Shown here piece after piece: positions 1 to 6,685 of a DNA stretch of 18,334 nucleotides. The notes under the pieces are model-generated. The model saw only the letters and a program-made list of their open reading frames with translations, had not been told where the DNA came from and did no database searches. Positions within the stretch are counted from its first letter, which is position 1, and each line of letters starts with the position of its first letter. The position numbers and the translations under genes were made by a program. The DNA comes from an uncultured Candidatus Peregrinibacteria bacterium (GTDB taxonomy: Bacteria; Patescibacteriota; Gracilibacteria; Peribacterales; Peribacteraceae): positions 1-18,334 of the forward strand of contig CAIJNU010000106.1 in the NCBI GenBank assembly GCA_903822115.1, written 5' to 3'.

Positions 1-413
1 AAGAGTTCTCGCTGAGAGAGACGAATGTTAAAGAGATGAGAGAGAGCTGCCATGATAGCAACCGTCACCGCGGAAGAAGAACCGAAACCAAATGTCGACG
101 GAAAATCTGAGGAGGTCTCGACACGCAATCCTCCTTCGAACTGATACTCGCGAGAAAAGTTTCGAACAGCTGTTTCCGCAAATACAGCTGCTTTAGAAAT
201 ATTACCGAGTGCTATTTCTTCCATAGGCTTCTTTAATTCATTCCTCTCAACATCCGGAGCGAGTAATACGAAAGTATTCTCCTGCATGCGCGTCAGCGTT
301 ACTCGCATGCGCGCAGAAACCGCTGTCACGAGACATGGGTATCCGTGCAGCACGGCATGCTCACCTATGAGCATGAGCTTGCCGGGAGCCGATGCAGTGA
401 CGAAGTCGTCCAC
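1..413 (-). CDS. Mevalonate kinase, GHMP family (3' end cut by window edge)
   Basis: Minus-strand reading gives an open frame that runs off the left edge. It starts VDDFVTASAPGKLMLIGEHA, the N-terminal GHMP-kinase motif, and later contains FPSTFGFGSSSAVTVA (about residues 103-118), the glycine/serine-rich ATP-binding loop. Family knowledge: mevalonate kinase phosphorylates mevalonate to 5-phosphomevalonate in the cytosol. No ATG is available at the N-terminus. I chose the GTG at 413 because a TATCAT hexamer lies 6 nt upstream, as for other genes here, and because APGK then falls at the usual position near the N-terminus. Alternatives are GTG at 428 or TTG at 437. It is divergent from HMG-CoA reductase, which supports mevalonate rather than another GHMP substrate. 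A and T at third positions (TTA, ATA, AAT) are commoner than in neighbours. A related GHMP kinase such as phosphomevalonate kinase is possible but less likely. Confidence 0.85.
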   Translation of the reverse strand, partial: MDDFVTASAPGKLMLIGEHAVLHGYPCLVTAVSARMRVTLTRMQENTFVLLAPDVERNELKKPMEEIALGNISKAAVFAETAVRNFSREYQFEGGLRVETSSDFPSTFGFGSSSAVTVAIMAALSHLFNIRLSQREL

Positions 414-419
414 GGAAAG

Positions 420-425
420 ATGATA
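420..425 (-). promoter_or_regulatory. -10 element of mevalonate kinase (TATCAT)
   Basis: TATCAT on the minus strand, 6 nt before the GTG start. It overlaps the divergent reductase -10 by two bases. No clear -35 is seen. Confidence 0.5.
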
Positions 426-429
426 CACT
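421..429 (+). promoter_or_regulatory. Extended -10 of HMG-CoA reductase (TGaTACACT)
   Basis: TGATACACT fits the extended -10 form TGnTAnnnT. The hexamer at 424-429 ends 7 nt before the ATG, predicting a leaderless or nearly leaderless mRNA. No -35 match is visible. Confidence 0.55.
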
Positions 430-436
430 GCCCGCA

Positions 437-1600
437 ATGGATCTCCGCACACTTCCACAGGGCCTAGATGCTGAGAAACGATGCACCGAGAGGCGCAAGA
501 GAGTGGAAGAGGAACTCGGTATTTCACTTCCCCACCTCGCTGCTTCCTCTGATGTCATTGGTGCCGCCGACGAACACAATTGCGAGCAAATGATCGGATG
601 CGTTGCACTGCCAGTGGGATATGCCGGCCCCCTCTCTGTCACGTTCAGCTCAGGCGAAGTCGGAGAAATCCACCTCCCCCTCGCAACCACGGAAGCCGCG
701 CTCGTTGCGAGCGTCAATCGGGGGTGCAAAGCCCTGTCCCAATCCGAGGTGAAGACGACTTCAATCAATCGCGGCATGACACGGTCGCTCGCGTTCTTCG
801 TGCCGAAGGATTCAGAAACTTTCGCAGCTGCACTCAAGGAACGAAAGGCGGACTGGAAACATCTCGCGGAGAGCACGAGCGGCCACCTGAACCTGCTTGG
901 CTTCGATATCGATGAGAAAGATGACCATGTTTTTCTCACTCTCGCCTTGGACACGGACGAGGCAATGGGCATGAACATGGCAACGATTGCCTGTCAGGCG
1001 GCGGGAGATTGGATCGCACAGGAGCTCCTTCCATCCACCGGCCGCTTCGTGACAGTTGCCGGAAATGTCGATTCCGATAAGAAGCCGAGTCTACGTACGA
1101 AGCAAAAAGGACGCGGTTTCGACGTATCGGTTCAGGCGATCGTCAGCGCAAAGACGCTTAAGGAAATCCTGAAGACATCCGCCGAAGAAATGGCAGGCGT
1201 TGCGAGAGCGAAGCTGCGGGCAGGGTCCACGGTCGCATTCGCGCTCGGCCGCAATCTCCAAGTCGCCAATATCATTTCTGCACTCTTCATCGCCACCGGT
1301 CAGGATCCGGCGCACGTCGTTGAGGGATCTCTCGCCGACACCATCGTCACGGTCGAAGGAACATCCCTTCGTATCGCAACGCACCTTCCCGCAGTGATCT
1401 GTGGCGTACGGGGCGGAGGGACAACCTTGCCCTCGCAATCCGAAGCACTGCGACTCCTCCTCCACCCTCAAACCTCTCTCAAACCTAAACAGCAATTGGC
1501 CGAATCCATCGCCGCCGCCGTCCTCGCCGGAGAGATCTCCCTCCTCGCAGCCCAAGCGACTCACACCTTGGCTTCAGCCCACCGAAAACTCGCACGGTAG
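437..1600 (+). CDS. hmgA: Class I (archaeal/eukaryotic-type) HMG-CoA reductase
   Basis: Reduces HMG-CoA to mevalonate with NADPH, the committed step of the MVA pathway. The 387-residue soluble protein has class I landmarks in order: EQMIGCVALPVGYAGP (50-65), the catalytic-Glu segment PLATTEAALVASVNRG (81-96, E86), the NADPH-binding DEAMGMNM (174-181), SDKKPS (213-218, catalytic Lys), the GQD segment (288-290, catalytic Asp), GGGTTLPSQSEAL (326-338) and a C-terminal LASAHRKLAR with the expected His at 382. There is no membrane anchor, as in archaeal and bacterial forms. The ATG at 437 gives a normal N-terminus and has a -10 element 7 nt upstream, with no Shine-Dalgarno. It is divergent from mevalonate kinase, with 23 bp between starts, and 62 bp upstream of HMG-CoA synthase. 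Assignment is secure; archaeal origin is inferred from class and context. Confidence 0.95.
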   Translation: MDLRTLPQGLDAEKRCTERRKRVEEELGISLPHLAASSDVIGAADEHNCEQMIGCVALPVGYAGPLSVTFSSGEVGEIHLPLATTEAALVASVNRGCKALSQSEVKTTSINRGMTRSLAFFVPKDSETFAAALKERKADWKHLAESTSGHLNLLGFDIDEKDDHVFLTLALDTDEAMGMNMATIACQAAGDWIAQELLPSTGRFVTVAGNVDSDKKPSLRTKQKGRGFDVSVQAIVSAKTLKEILKTSAEEMAGVARAKLRAGSTVAFALGRNLQVANIISALFIATGQDPAHVVEGSLADTIVTVEGTSLRIATHLPAVICGVRGGGTTLPSQSEALRLLLHPQTSLKPKQQLAESIAAAVLAGEISLLAAQATHTLASAHRKLAR

Positions 1601-1614
1601 ACGCAAGACGAAAT

Positions 1615-1646
1615 ACGGGGATTTCCTCTTCCCCATCCGTCTTTCT
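1615..1646 (+). terminator. Weak terminator-like stem after HMG-CoA reductase
   Basis: GGGGA (1617-1621) can pair with TCCCC (1630-1634), and outer ACGG with CCGT around a bulge. The tail CTTTCT follows. The stem is short and the T-run poor, and the element runs into the next promoter, so this is tentative. Confidence 0.2.
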
Positions 1647-1654
1647 GGTACACT
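1646..1654 (+). promoter_or_regulatory. Extended -10 of the HMG-CoA synthase operon (TGgTACACT)
   Basis: TGGTACACT, with the hexamer ending 8 nt before the ATG at 1663. The identical nonamer precedes the gene at 14510. Suggests that the synthase operon has its own promoter, separate from the reductase. Confidence 0.5.
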
Positions 1655-1662
1655 CCCCACCG

Positions 1663-2694
1663 ATGCCCTCCGCGGCCATCGTCGGCTTCGGCAAGTACGT
1701 TCCCAGCTTCCGCATCCGCCTCGAAGAGATCGCGAAGCGGTGGGGGCAAAGCGGTGCTGAAGTGAAAAAATCACTCGGTATCGAGTGGAAGACCGTCCCC
1801 GGAAAAGATGAGGATAGTTTCACTATGGGATTCGAAGCCGGGAAACAGGCGATCGAAATGGCCGGCATCAAACCGGCGCAGATCTCCGCGATTTTCGTCG
1901 GATCCGAGAGCCATCCCTACGCCGTGAAACCGACGAGCTCCATGCTCGCGTCCGCTCTCGCGCTCGACCCCTTCTGCTTCGCAGCCGACCTCGAATTTGC
2001 CTGCAAGGCGGGAACGGCGGGCGTGCAGATCGTGGACAGTTTCATCCGCAGCGGACAGATCAATTACGGCATGGCGATGGGAACCGATACCGCGCAGGGG
2101 CGACCCAGCGACGCGCTCGAGTACACGGCCGCCGCAGGCGCCGCTGCGGTGATCCTCGGCACGGAGAAATCCCCGCACGCGCTCTGCCGCATCGATCACA
2201 CGCTCTCCTTCACCACAGACACTCCAGATTTCTGGCGACCGTCGGGGGAGAAGTTTCCGCGGCATGCGGGAAGATTCACGGGAGAACCCTCCTACTTCCG
2301 ACACGTACGCCACGCGCTGCAGGGCATTCTCGAAACGACGAAGACCGACCCCAAGGATCTCACACACGTCGTCCTCCACATGCCCAACGCCAAGTTTCCG
2401 CTGGCCATAGCGAAGGAATTCGGCTTCTCGAAGCAGCAAATGCAAAGTGGATTTGTCGTTGCCGATATCGGCAACACCTACAGCGCCTGCTCGCTCCTCG
2501 GCCTCACCTCCGTTCTGCAGACGGCGAAAAAGGGCGAGCGCATCCTCCTCGTCTCCTACGGATCGGGGTCGGGCTCCGACGCCTTCCTCTTCACGATGCT
2601 GCGCGACGGCGTCCCGCTTCCTCCGGATCACCGCGCTCCCGAGGAGCTCACGTACGATCAGTACCTCGAACACTGCGGCGTTCTCAAAATTTGA
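1663..2694 (+). CDS. Archaeal-type HMG-CoA synthase
   Basis: Condenses acetyl-CoA with acetoacetyl-CoA to give HMG-CoA. The 343-residue length and the N-terminus AAIVGFGKYVPSFRIRLEEI match the archaeal branch of the thiolase-fold HMG-CoA synthases rather than longer bacterial MvaS or eukaryotic enzymes. Likely catalytic residues are E82 in GSESHPYAVKP, C114 in EFACKAGTAG and H239 in VVLHMPNAKFP. The conserved SYGSGSGSDAF lies at 298-308. It heads an operon: thiolase begins 3 nt after its TGA, followed by the DUF35 fusion. This order is the archaeal cluster in which the three proteins form a complex. The ATG at 1663 has a TACACT hexamer 8 nt upstream and no Shine-Dalgarno. Confidence 0.95.
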   Translation: MPSAAIVGFGKYVPSFRIRLEEIAKRWGQSGAEVKKSLGIEWKTVPGKDEDSFTMGFEAGKQAIEMAGIKPAQISAIFVGSESHPYAVKPTSSMLASALALDPFCFAADLEFACKAGTAGVQIVDSFIRSGQINYGMAMGTDTAQGRPSDALEYTAAAGAAAVILGTEKSPHALCRIDHTLSFTTDTPDFWRPSGEKFPRHAGRFTGEPSYFRHVRHALQGILETTKTDPKDLTHVVLHMPNAKFPLAIAKEFGFSKQQMQSGFVVADIGNTYSACSLLGLTSVLQTAKKGERILLVSYGSGSGSDAFLFTMLRDGVPLPPDHRAPEELTYDQYLEHCGVLKI

Positions 2695-2697
2695 ATC

Positions 2698-3828
2698 ATG
2701 CAACGCGATATTTTCCTCGCCGGCGCCGGTCAAACTCGCTTCGGCGAGCACTGGGACAAGAGCCTTCGAGACCTCATGAATGAGGCAATTGACGCGGCAA
2801 TAACATCCTCCCCCTGCACCGCACTCGATATCGACATGATTGTCATCGGCAACATGCTCGGGGAGATCGGGAGCGATCAGGCGCATCTGGGATCGCTGAC
2901 GTCGGCGCTGCTCCCCCATCGACCGCCCGCCATCCGCGTGGAGTCCGCCTGTGCCTCGGGCTCGCTCGCGCTCCATACCGCCTGCGCATTCCTCGAGAGC
3001 GGACGCGCGAAGACGGTGCTCGTCGTCGGCGCGGAGAAGATGACCGATGTGTCTGCGGACGTGATAGCGGAGGCGCTGATGGGAGCCGCTGATGCGGAGG
3101 AGGATCGGCCGGCCGGTCTCACATTCCCCGGGATCTTCGGCCTCATCGCGAGCCGTTACATGTACGAGTACGGACTGAAACGCGACGACCTGAGCATTGT
3201 GAGCGCCGTCCACCACGCGCGGGCGAAGGAGAATCCCTATGCGCAATTTCGATCCGAGATCTCGCCGGAAGCGGTCTCACGCAGCACGCTCGTCGCCGAT
3301 CCGCTGCGCCTCCTCGACTGTTCGCCCATCTCCGACGGAGCGGCCGCATGCATCCTCTCGACGCAGCACCAAAGCGACATCCGCATCGCCGCTTCGCAGA
3401 TCGCCGTCGACACGCTGAGCCTCGTGCACCGCCCCTCGATCACGTCGTTCTCGGCGACGAAGGATGCAGCGGAAAAAGCTCTGCAGGAAGCAAAAATCAA
3501 GCTCTCGGAGATCCGTTTCCTCGAGACGCACGACTGCTTCTCCATCGCCGCGCTCATCAACGTGGAGGATCTCGGATTCGCGGATCCGGGGCATGGCATT
3601 TCCGTGTACCGACGACTCTTCGAACGAAAAAATGATGCGCCGGTCCTCGTGAACGAGAGCGGAGGACTCAAGGGGTGCGGCCATCCCGTCGCAGCCACGG
3701 GCATCAAGCAAATCATCGACATCGCGAAGGTGCTGCGCCGCGACGGCGAGCGTTTCGGCATGGCGCACAATTTCGGAGGAGCAGCCGCAACGTGCGGCGT
3801 CCACATTCTCGAGCACTCCCATGCCTGA
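2698..3828 (+). CDS. Archaeal-type thiolase (acetyl-CoA C-acetyltransferase)
   Basis: Expected to make acetoacetyl-CoA from two acetyl-CoA and hand it to the neighbouring HMG-CoA synthase. The 376-residue protein starts MQRDIFLAGAGQTRFGEHWD, typical of the archaeal thiolase group. The acyl-accepting cysteine is C85 in VESACASGSLAL. THDCFSIAALINVEDLGF and VNESGGLKGCGHPVAATG carry the catalytic His residues. The C-terminus HNFGGAAATCGVHIL is of the archaeal/SCP2-thiolase kind. It lies 3 nt after the synthase stop and overlaps the next gene by 8 nt, implying co-translation. No Shine-Dalgarno is seen. An SCP2-like thiolase of other specificity is conceivable, but the operon strongly favours acetoacetyl-CoA formation. 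Confidence 0.93.
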   Translation: MQRDIFLAGAGQTRFGEHWDKSLRDLMNEAIDAAITSSPCTALDIDMIVIGNMLGEIGSDQAHLGSLTSALLPHRPPAIRVESACASGSLALHTACAFLESGRAKTVLVVGAEKMTDVSADVIAEALMGAADAEEDRPAGLTFPGIFGLIASRYMYEYGLKRDDLSIVSAVHHARAKENPYAQFRSEISPEAVSRSTLVADPLRLLDCSPISDGAAACILSTQHQSDIRIAASQIAVDTLSLVHRPSITSFSATKDAAEKALQEAKIKLSEIRFLETHDCFSIAALINVEDLGFADPGHGISVYRRLFERKNDAPVLVNESGGLKGCGHPVAATGIKQIIDIAKVLRRDGERFGMAHNFGGAAATCGVHILEHSHA

Positions 3829-4759
3829 CACCTCCCCCGTCGCCCACCGCGCCCAGAAGAAACTCTCCCATAAGCTCCAGAATGGCATGGTGCTCGCCTG
3901 CACCACGCTCATGCATCCGCCCGCGCGCGTAGGCCGTCACCCGCGTCACATCGCGCTGATTCAATTGGAGGATCACACACGCATCATCGCCTCCGTCACC
4001 TCTCCCCTTCCGATCGGCGCGCCCGTGCGTCCGCGCATGCGCCTGCAGACCGTGAATGAAGAAGGACTGCGCATCTACGATGTGAGCTTCGAACCGGTGC
4101 AACAGAAAGCATCTCCCATGCTCGATTTCCCCGGGTACATCCTCGCCCTCACGGGTCCCGCGGGAGTCGGGAGAACGACGGTTGGCCGGCTCCTGCTGCA
4201 CATGACAGCCGAGGTCACCGAGGAGGTGCCGATCACCAGAACCTGCCCGAGAAAAACAGCGAAGGAAAAGGGAACGCACTGCGTGACCAAGCGCGCCTTT
4301 ACGGAGATGAAGCAGAAAGGAGAAATCGTCGCGATGGCCCACGCCGTGACCGACACGGACGAAGAGTGTTGGTGCGGGTATCGCGCTTCGGATATCGAGC
4401 GCATTTGGAAGAAGGGGAAATTACCGGTCGTCATCACCGAGACACATCTGCTCCAGGGGCTCGCCTCGCACTACGGCCGTCGCTCGTTACTCTCGTTCGG
4501 CCTCCTCCCTCCCGGGCGCAGCAAGCGCACGATGCTCAGCCACCTGCTGCGTCGGCTCCTGAAGAGCGGCGAGAGAAGCCAGGAACTCGTCAAGCGTTCG
4601 CTCAAGCAAGCCGAGCGTGAACTCGCGTTCCTGAGAGACCGAAAAGATCTGTTCGATCGCATCTTCGTCAACGGTGATCTCCAGACCGTGGTGGAATCCC
4701 TTCGGAAGCACGTGCCCATGCCGAAAGATTCGCGCTACAATCCGCCCGCTCGCTCATGA
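3821..4759 (+). CDS. Fusion: DUF35-type OB-fold + guanylate-kinase-like P-loop domain
   Basis: A 312-residue protein. Residues about 12-95 resemble the DUF35 OB-fold: NGMVLACTTLMHPP, RHIALIQLEDHTRIIASV, IGAPVRPRM and a final IYDVSFEPV. The usual N-terminal four-cysteine zinc ribbon is absent. Residues about 105-300 align by eye with guanylate kinase: P-loop GPAGVGRTT (112-120), ITRTCPRK (138-145, GMP-site arginines), the lid/GMP region (151-200), LLPPGRSKRTML (228-239) and DRIFVNGDLQTVVESLRKHV near the end. The Walker A lysine is arginine (R118), and the GMP-site tyrosines appear lost, so kinase activity is doubtful. In archaea DUF35 bridges thiolase and HMG-CoA synthase, and this gene sits directly after both with an 8-nt overlap. 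A scaffold role is inferred; the added domain has no known function here. Confidence 0.85.
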   Translation: MPDTSPVAHRAQKKLSHKLQNGMVLACTTLMHPPARVGRHPRHIALIQLEDHTRIIASVTSPLPIGAPVRPRMRLQTVNEEGLRIYDVSFEPVQQKASPMLDFPGYILALTGPAGVGRTTVGRLLLHMTAEVTEEVPITRTCPRKTAKEKGTHCVTKRAFTEMKQKGEIVAMAHAVTDTDEECWCGYRASDIERIWKKGKLPVVITETHLLQGLASHYGRRSLLSFGLLPPGRSKRTMLSHLLRRLLKSGERSQELVKRSLKQAERELAFLRDRKDLFDRIFVNGDLQTVVESLRKHVPMPKDSRYNPPARS

Positions 4760-5406
4760 AAAAATCCCACTCGTTCTTCTCCGGAATAATCTTCGGCCTC
4801 GTCATCAGCCTCGCGCTCTTCTTCTACACACACGCGGGATTCAGGTTTCTGGCTTTCGTCGAATCCCTCTCACCATCGCAACCGCTCCTCGTTCACTGCG
4901 CCGCACAGGTGAATACAAATACCTGGAAGGTATTTCATTCCGCACCGCTCGGATTTGAATTTCACTACCCGTCCACCTATGTCGTGCAGGAAGAAACGGG
5001 GAGCACCGTCGTGAAAATCACCGATCAGAAGTCTATCAATCAGATCACACTCGAGAAGATCCGGGGATCGTTGCAAAGTGAGCTGCTACCCGATATGCGC
5101 CAGGCGGCATGGAAGATCGCCGACCGGCAGCTCTACGCGTTGGCGACACCGAACTTCACCAATGATGACGGGAGTCTCAGCTCCACCTATCTCTTCGTCC
5201 GCGATTTCCCCCTCAACGAAAACAGCGGCAATTACGTGATGATCCGCGCAACGATCCGCACCAGTGCAAAGGAGTTCGATGCGGCGAAGAAGGAGCAACT
5301 GGTCGATCTCGAATCCGTACTGACCGGACCGGAGCAGATTCTCTCCACTTTCCGCTTTCTGCAGTTCGACGAGTTACCGGGTGCGGATAGAGATTCCGCC
5401 CTCTAA
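4756..5406 (+). CDS. Membrane-anchored protein of unknown function
   Basis: A 216-residue protein with a positively charged N-terminus (MKKSHS) and one hydrophobic segment at about 8-25, followed by an extracytoplasmic-looking domain. The segment FHSAPLGFEFHYPSTYVVQEE resembles the opening of PsbP-like or similar small beta-rich lipid-anchored domains, but I do not recognise a family firmly. It lacks a lipobox cysteine, so a single N-terminal anchor is likely. Its ATG overlaps the TGA of the DUF35 fusion (ATGA), which ties it to the MVA operon. No functional link to isoprenoid synthesis is visible. Confidence 0.75.
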   Translation: MKKSHSFFSGIIFGLVISLALFFYTHAGFRFLAFVESLSPSQPLLVHCAAQVNTNTWKVFHSAPLGFEFHYPSTYVVQEETGSTVVKITDQKSINQITLEKIRGSLQSELLPDMRQAAWKIADRQLYALATPNFTNDDGSLSSTYLFVRDFPLNENSGNYVMIRATIRTSAKEFDAAKKEQLVDLESVLTGPEQILSTFRFLQFDELPGADRDSAL

Positions 5407-5418
5407 CCCGATTTTCGC

Positions 5419-6102
5419 ATGCAGCACCGCATCGAAAGAACACGCAACAAACATTCGCGAGCCGTCGTGAAGGGTGACACGATAGTCATTCGTCTTGCCC
5501 GCAATCTCTCGGCGAACGAAGAACGTGAACACGCTGAGCATTTGCTGCGACGCATGCAACATGTGATCCTGCGCGAGAAGAAGCGCGCTCTCGTCCGGCC
5601 GTTCCAATCTCTCATCGATGGGGAGAATCAACTCACTCTCTCACTACCGACGGGGAGGACGTATCGCTTTTTCCTCGTTCCGAAGCCAAGAACTCGCACC
5701 GTGAAGAGTGCCGACGGATGGGCGATCTCCGTCGCACCCGGTATGGAGCGCCGCTCCCTCCACCACCTCTTGTGGTCGCTGCTCAGCCGCGAAGAACTCC
5801 CGCACATGCGCGAGCGAGTGCGCAAGCTCAACGAAATTTCACCCCGTGTGAAACTGCGAAACGTGCGACTCGGATACATGACGAGCCAGTGGGGCAGTTG
5901 TTCCTCCGGAGGAGATGTGACGCTCAACGCCGCGCTCCTCTTTCTTCCACTCCCCCTTCTCGACTACGTGATCATTCACGAGCTCACACACCGCATCGTC
6001 CGCAATCACTCCGCGGCGTTCTGGCGGGAAGTGGAAAGGGTAATTCCTGGCTACCAGACCGCAAGAAAAGCCCTCATGAACTATCGCCTCCCTCCCCTCT
6101 AA
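5419..6102 (+). CDS. YgjP-like (DUF45/M48-type) zinc metallopeptidase
   Basis: A 227-residue cytoplasmic protein ending in the DUF45 signature: LGYMTSQWGSCSSGG (151-165), then VIIHELTHRIVRNHSAAFW (184-202), with zinc ligands H187 and H191 of HExxH and a third at H197, and catalytic E188. Family knowledge: YgjP/DUF45 proteins are predicted metal-dependent hydrolases related to SprT and WSS1 peptidases; substrates are poorly known. It starts 12 nt after the preceding stop without its own -10 element, so it is probably the last gene of the operon. It converges on maf with only 4 bp between the stops. I see no strong terminator. Confidence 0.88.
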   Translation: MQHRIERTRNKHSRAVVKGDTIVIRLARNLSANEEREHAEHLLRRMQHVILREKKRALVRPFQSLIDGENQLTLSLPTGRTYRFFLVPKPRTRTVKSADGWAISVAPGMERRSLHHLLWSLLSREELPHMRERVRKLNEISPRVKLRNVRLGYMTSQWGSCSSGGDVTLNAALLFLPLPLLDYVIIHELTHRIVRNHSAAFWREVERVIPGYQTARKALMNYRLPPL

Positions 6103-6106
6103 CACT

Positions 6107-6685
6107 TCAGAGAAAGGAAACACCCGCCTCTCGACTCATCTCGCCAAAAAGAAATACGGGAAACCCAACGATGCTCGTCCAATCACCTTTGATCTCTTCG
6201 ATCATGAGTTGGCCGAGTCCGTCGATCTGAAACGATCCCGACCTTCCCTCCCAGAGTCTCTTGCCGATCCACCAATCGATCTCCTCGGCAGAGAGTTTTT
6301 TGAACCGCACCTCGGAAGATGAAATCCCCTCGAATGTTTTCCCTGTGGGTGAAATCAAGCAGAGTCCGGAGTGCACGATGGAGGTGCGACCGCTCTGTGC
6401 CGAGATCTGATAGCAAGCCTGCTTCTCATCCTCAGGTTTTTCGAAAATCTCGCCATCTGCGGAAACGACGAGCGTATCGCATCCGACGACCCACGCGTCC
6501 TTCCTTCGCGAAGCGACATCCTCCGCCTTGAGCCGTGCAAGCGACTGGGAACGCTCCACGGGATCGCGCTGTGGGAACGTGGATTCATCGATTCCCTCCG
6601 ACGTCACTACCTCAAAGGAGATGCCAAGCCCCTCGAGGAGTATCCGCCGTTGCGGGCTCGCCGACGCGAGAATCAGGCGCGTCAT
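6107..6685 (-). CDS. maf: Maf-family nucleoside triphosphate pyrophosphatase
   Basis: A 192-residue Maf protein. It opens MTRLILASASPQRRILLEGL, followed by a region like FEVVxxxIDE, then VVGCDTLV with likely catalytic D70, KPEDEKQA, and a late GLGQLMIEEIKGDWTSIVGF, which corresponds to the family's QGLGALFVExIxGxxxxVVG. Maf enzymes hydrolyse non-canonical or modified nucleoside triphosphates, such as methylated pyrimidine nucleotides or dTTP/UTP, to monophosphates, limiting incorporation of bad nucleotides. The ATG overlaps the trpS stop by 4 nt (ATGA), so translation is probably coupled. Substrate subclass cannot be told from sequence alone. Confidence 0.93.
   Translation of the reverse strand: MTRLILASASPQRRILLEGLGISFEVVTSEGIDESTFPQRDPVERSQSLARLKAEDVASRRKDAWVVGCDTLVVSADGEIFEKPEDEKQACYQISAQSGRTSIVHSGLCLISPTGKTFEGISSSEVRFKKLSAEEIDWWIGKRLWEGRSGSFQIDGLGQLMIEEIKGDWTSIVGFPVFLFGEMSREAGVSFL

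Noticed and set aside
1771..3246. Long open frame on the minus strand opposite HMG-CoA synthase and thiolase
   Set aside because: Its product is a low-complexity Arg/Glu/Gly-rich sequence with no motif, and the plus strand encodes two well-supported enzymes.
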